Assembly: GCA_903919625.1 (NCBI GenBank)
Contig: CAIXIZ010000089.1
Span: 1-7,371 of the forward strand
From: an uncultured Verrucomicrobiota bacterium
Lineage (GTDB): Bacteria > Verrucomicrobiota > Verrucomicrobiia > Opitutales > Opitutaceae
Length of the DNA stretch: 7,371 nt
Reading direction: 5' to 3'
This document shows, piece by piece, positions 6,721-7,371 of this stretch (positions within the stretch are counted from its first letter, which is position 1; each line of letters begins with the position of its first letter). Position numbers and translations under genes: made by a program. The notes beneath the pieces were generated by a model. That model did not search any database. It was not told where the DNA came from and saw nothing but the letters and a program-made list of their open reading frames with translations.

Positions 6721-6978
6721 TTCGCTGTGCGTGCCGACGCGGTGCAGTTTTAGCACCGTCAGCCCAAGCGAATAAATCAAAACGAGATCACCGCGCACAT
6801 GGCAGTCGCGGCAACCCTTCCAGCCGCCCTTGAGCGGATGGTCGCGGTGATGCCGGGCCAGCGCCCGGCCAGCGGCAAGCTGCGCGACAACCGCTTCCAC
6901 CTCGGCCTCCAAGTGGGTGTCCATGATGTGCCGTTGAAAATCGCGGCGGTAGCGGCCTGTGAATTCAATCTTTCTCAC
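6709..6978 (-). CDS. yafQ: YafQ-family mRNA interferase toxin
   Basis: An 89-residue toxin of the RelE/YafQ superfamily, which enters the ribosomal A site and cleaves mRNA. The match to Escherichia coli YafQ as I remember it runs nearly end to end: IEFTGRYRRDF near the start (IEYSGQYSKD in YafQ), then DHPLKGGWKGCRDCHVRGDLVLIY, and a final RVGTHSELFG (RTGTHAALFG). The YafQ residues reported as important for activity are kept: His47, His60, Asp64, His84 and Phe88. The Trp following the Asp in E. coli is Leu65 here. The start is GTG, 14 bases inside the end of the antitoxin gene; an upstream frame extension is only antitoxin shadow. No Shine-Dalgarno sequence is seen, so translation is probably coupled to the antitoxin. 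Toxin activity should be held in check by the partner and released on its proteolysis. Confidence 0.9.
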   Translation of the reverse strand: MRKIEFTGRYRRDFQRHIMDTHLEAEVEAVVAQLAAGRALARHHRDHPLKGGWKGCRDCHVRGDLVLIYSLGLTVLKLHRVGTHSELFG

Positions 6979-7255
6979 GGAGAGCAGCGCGCAGCGCACG
7001 GACGGTTTTGACGCGGGCGACGGCGGGCGCGCGCAACGCCGCCACTGTCTCGGCGTTCGGGACGTGCGCCAAGTGTCCGTCATCCGTTTCCAGCGCGGTT
7101 AGCGGGAAGGGGATGCCATTTTTCAACTCCACCTGAGCGAAAACCATGTTGACGAGCTGGCCCGCAGTGAGGCCCAGCCGGGACAAAACACGATCCGCCC
7201 CGGCCTTGCGGCGGGCGTCAACTCGGGTGCGAAAAACAAGGGTCTTGGTTGCCAT
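6965..7255 (-). CDS. dinJ: RelB/DinJ-family antitoxin
   Basis: A 96-residue antitoxin, first gene of the toxin-antitoxin operon. The N-terminal 52 residues match the DinJ/RelB ribbon-helix-helix DNA-binding pattern: a beta strand with TLVFRTRVD (5-13), a helix, then LGLTAGQLVNMVFAQV, and the family-typical GIPFPL. E. coli DinJ has the same layout (FVRARID, MGLTISDLV, LPFDL). The C-terminal half (about 53-96), charged and less conserved, should wrap the toxin. ATG 7255 is well supported because DinJ proteins begin at this point. The gene overlaps the toxin start by 14 bases, giving coupled expression with antitoxin first. The protein likely represses its own promoter through the inverted repeat located only 2 bases upstream of its start codon. 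Confidence 0.88.
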   Translation of the reverse strand: MATKTLVFRTRVDARRKAGADRVLSRLGLTAGQLVNMVFAQVELKNGIPFPLTALETDDGHLAHVPNAETVAALRAPAVARVKTVRALRAALREKD

Positions 7256-7256
7256 A

Positions 7257-7279
7257 GCACAAATAGGCTACTTTTGTGC
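7257..7279. promoter_or_regulatory. Probable toxin-antitoxin operator (inverted repeat)
   Basis: GCACAAA (7257-7263) and TTTGTGC (7273-7279) are a perfect 7-bp inverted repeat with a 9-base spacer, which itself contains the small palindrome TAGGCTA (7264-7270). It lies immediately before the antitoxin ATG and covers the predicted -10 element. Ribbon-helix-helix antitoxins of this family repress by binding such repeats, so this is the likely autoregulatory operator. Confidence 0.6.
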
Positions 7280-7292
7280 GCCAGCCTGTCAA
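7265..7292 (-). promoter_or_regulatory. Predicted sigma70-type promoter of the toxin-antitoxin operon
   Basis: Read on the minus strand, TTGACA (7292-7287) is a consensus -35 hexamer. It is followed after 16 bases by TAGCCT (7270-7265), a weak -10 that keeps the first, second and last consensus bases. A start about 7 bases downstream would fall near 7258, only a few bases before the antitoxin ATG at 7255, so the mRNA would be nearly leaderless. The -35 is strong; the -10 is the uncertain part. Confidence 0.5.
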
Positions 7293-7340
7293 TCCCACAG
7301 CGCGACGCCGGGAAGCAGTGGAATGGAAAGGATACCAGAA

Positions 7341-7371
7341 GAGGAAGCCAGGAGGAGCCAAGGAGCCAGAA
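7341..7371. repeat. Purine-rich stretch with repeated GGAGCCA units
   Basis: GAAGCCA (7344-7350), GGAGCCA (7354-7360) and GGAGCCA (7362-7368) form an imperfect tandem array with 8-10 base spacing, at the right edge of the window. It may be the start of a longer intergenic repeat or a degenerate low-complexity tract; the window ends before this can be judged. No gene is seen in 7293-7371. Confidence 0.35.

Noticed and set aside
6618..6833. A 71-codon plus-strand frame across the toxin gene
   Set aside because: It crosses the convergent toxin gene, has low-complexity Gly/Ala/Arg/Pro content and no family similarity.
6979..7083. N-terminal extension of the toxin to an upstream ATG at 7083
   Set aside because: The extra residues are an out-of-frame reading of the antitoxin, while YafQ homologues begin at the position of the GTG at 6978.

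Overview
The window is GC-rich (about two thirds G+C by eye) and densely coded. It looks like chromosomal DNA of a Verrucomicrobiota-type bacterium, perhaps Opitutaceae. This is an inference from the composition, the absence of Shine-Dalgarno sequences before most genes, the style of the RecN sequence, and an ATCCGTG-type extragenic repeat that I associate with Verrucomicrobia, Planctomycetes and their relatives. No marker gene proves the taxon.

Left block (1-2878, all +): a small sugar-use cassette. It holds the C-terminal third of an N-acylglucosamine 2-epimerase (AGE) family sugar epimerase cut by the window edge, a complete Gfo/Idh/MocA-family NAD(P)-dependent oxidoreductase, and 10 bases later a 12-helix MFS transporter with sugar-porter-like motifs. 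Together they suggest import, epimerisation and oxidation of a carbohydrate. An 8-bp stem with a GGAA tetraloop sits between the first two genes.

Middle block (2879-6548, +): a 188-base non-coding gap of lower GC carries three ATCCGTG units and a perfect 16-bp palindrome. It precedes recN, the SMC-like double-strand-break repair ATPase. As given, recN is broken by a one-base frameshift at a short T run (4303-4306), which separates the Walker A half from the signature and Walker B half. This is either a sequence error or a real inactivation. A secreted protein follows, with a transglutaminase-like Cys-His-Asp core and a TPR-like C-terminal half. Its function is unknown.

Right block (6549-7371): a hairpin and a short remnant that resembles a transposase tail are met head-on by a complete type II toxin-antitoxin operon on the minus strand. 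The operon has a DinJ/RelB-type antitoxin followed, with a 14-base overlap, by a YafQ-type mRNA interferase. An inverted repeat overlaps the predicted promoter directly in front of the antitoxin, as expected for autoregulation. The promoter lies so close to the start codon that the transcript may be nearly leaderless. No clearly new multi-gene system is visible. The most notable items are the broken recN, the exported transglutaminase-TPR protein and the compact toxin-antitoxin control region.
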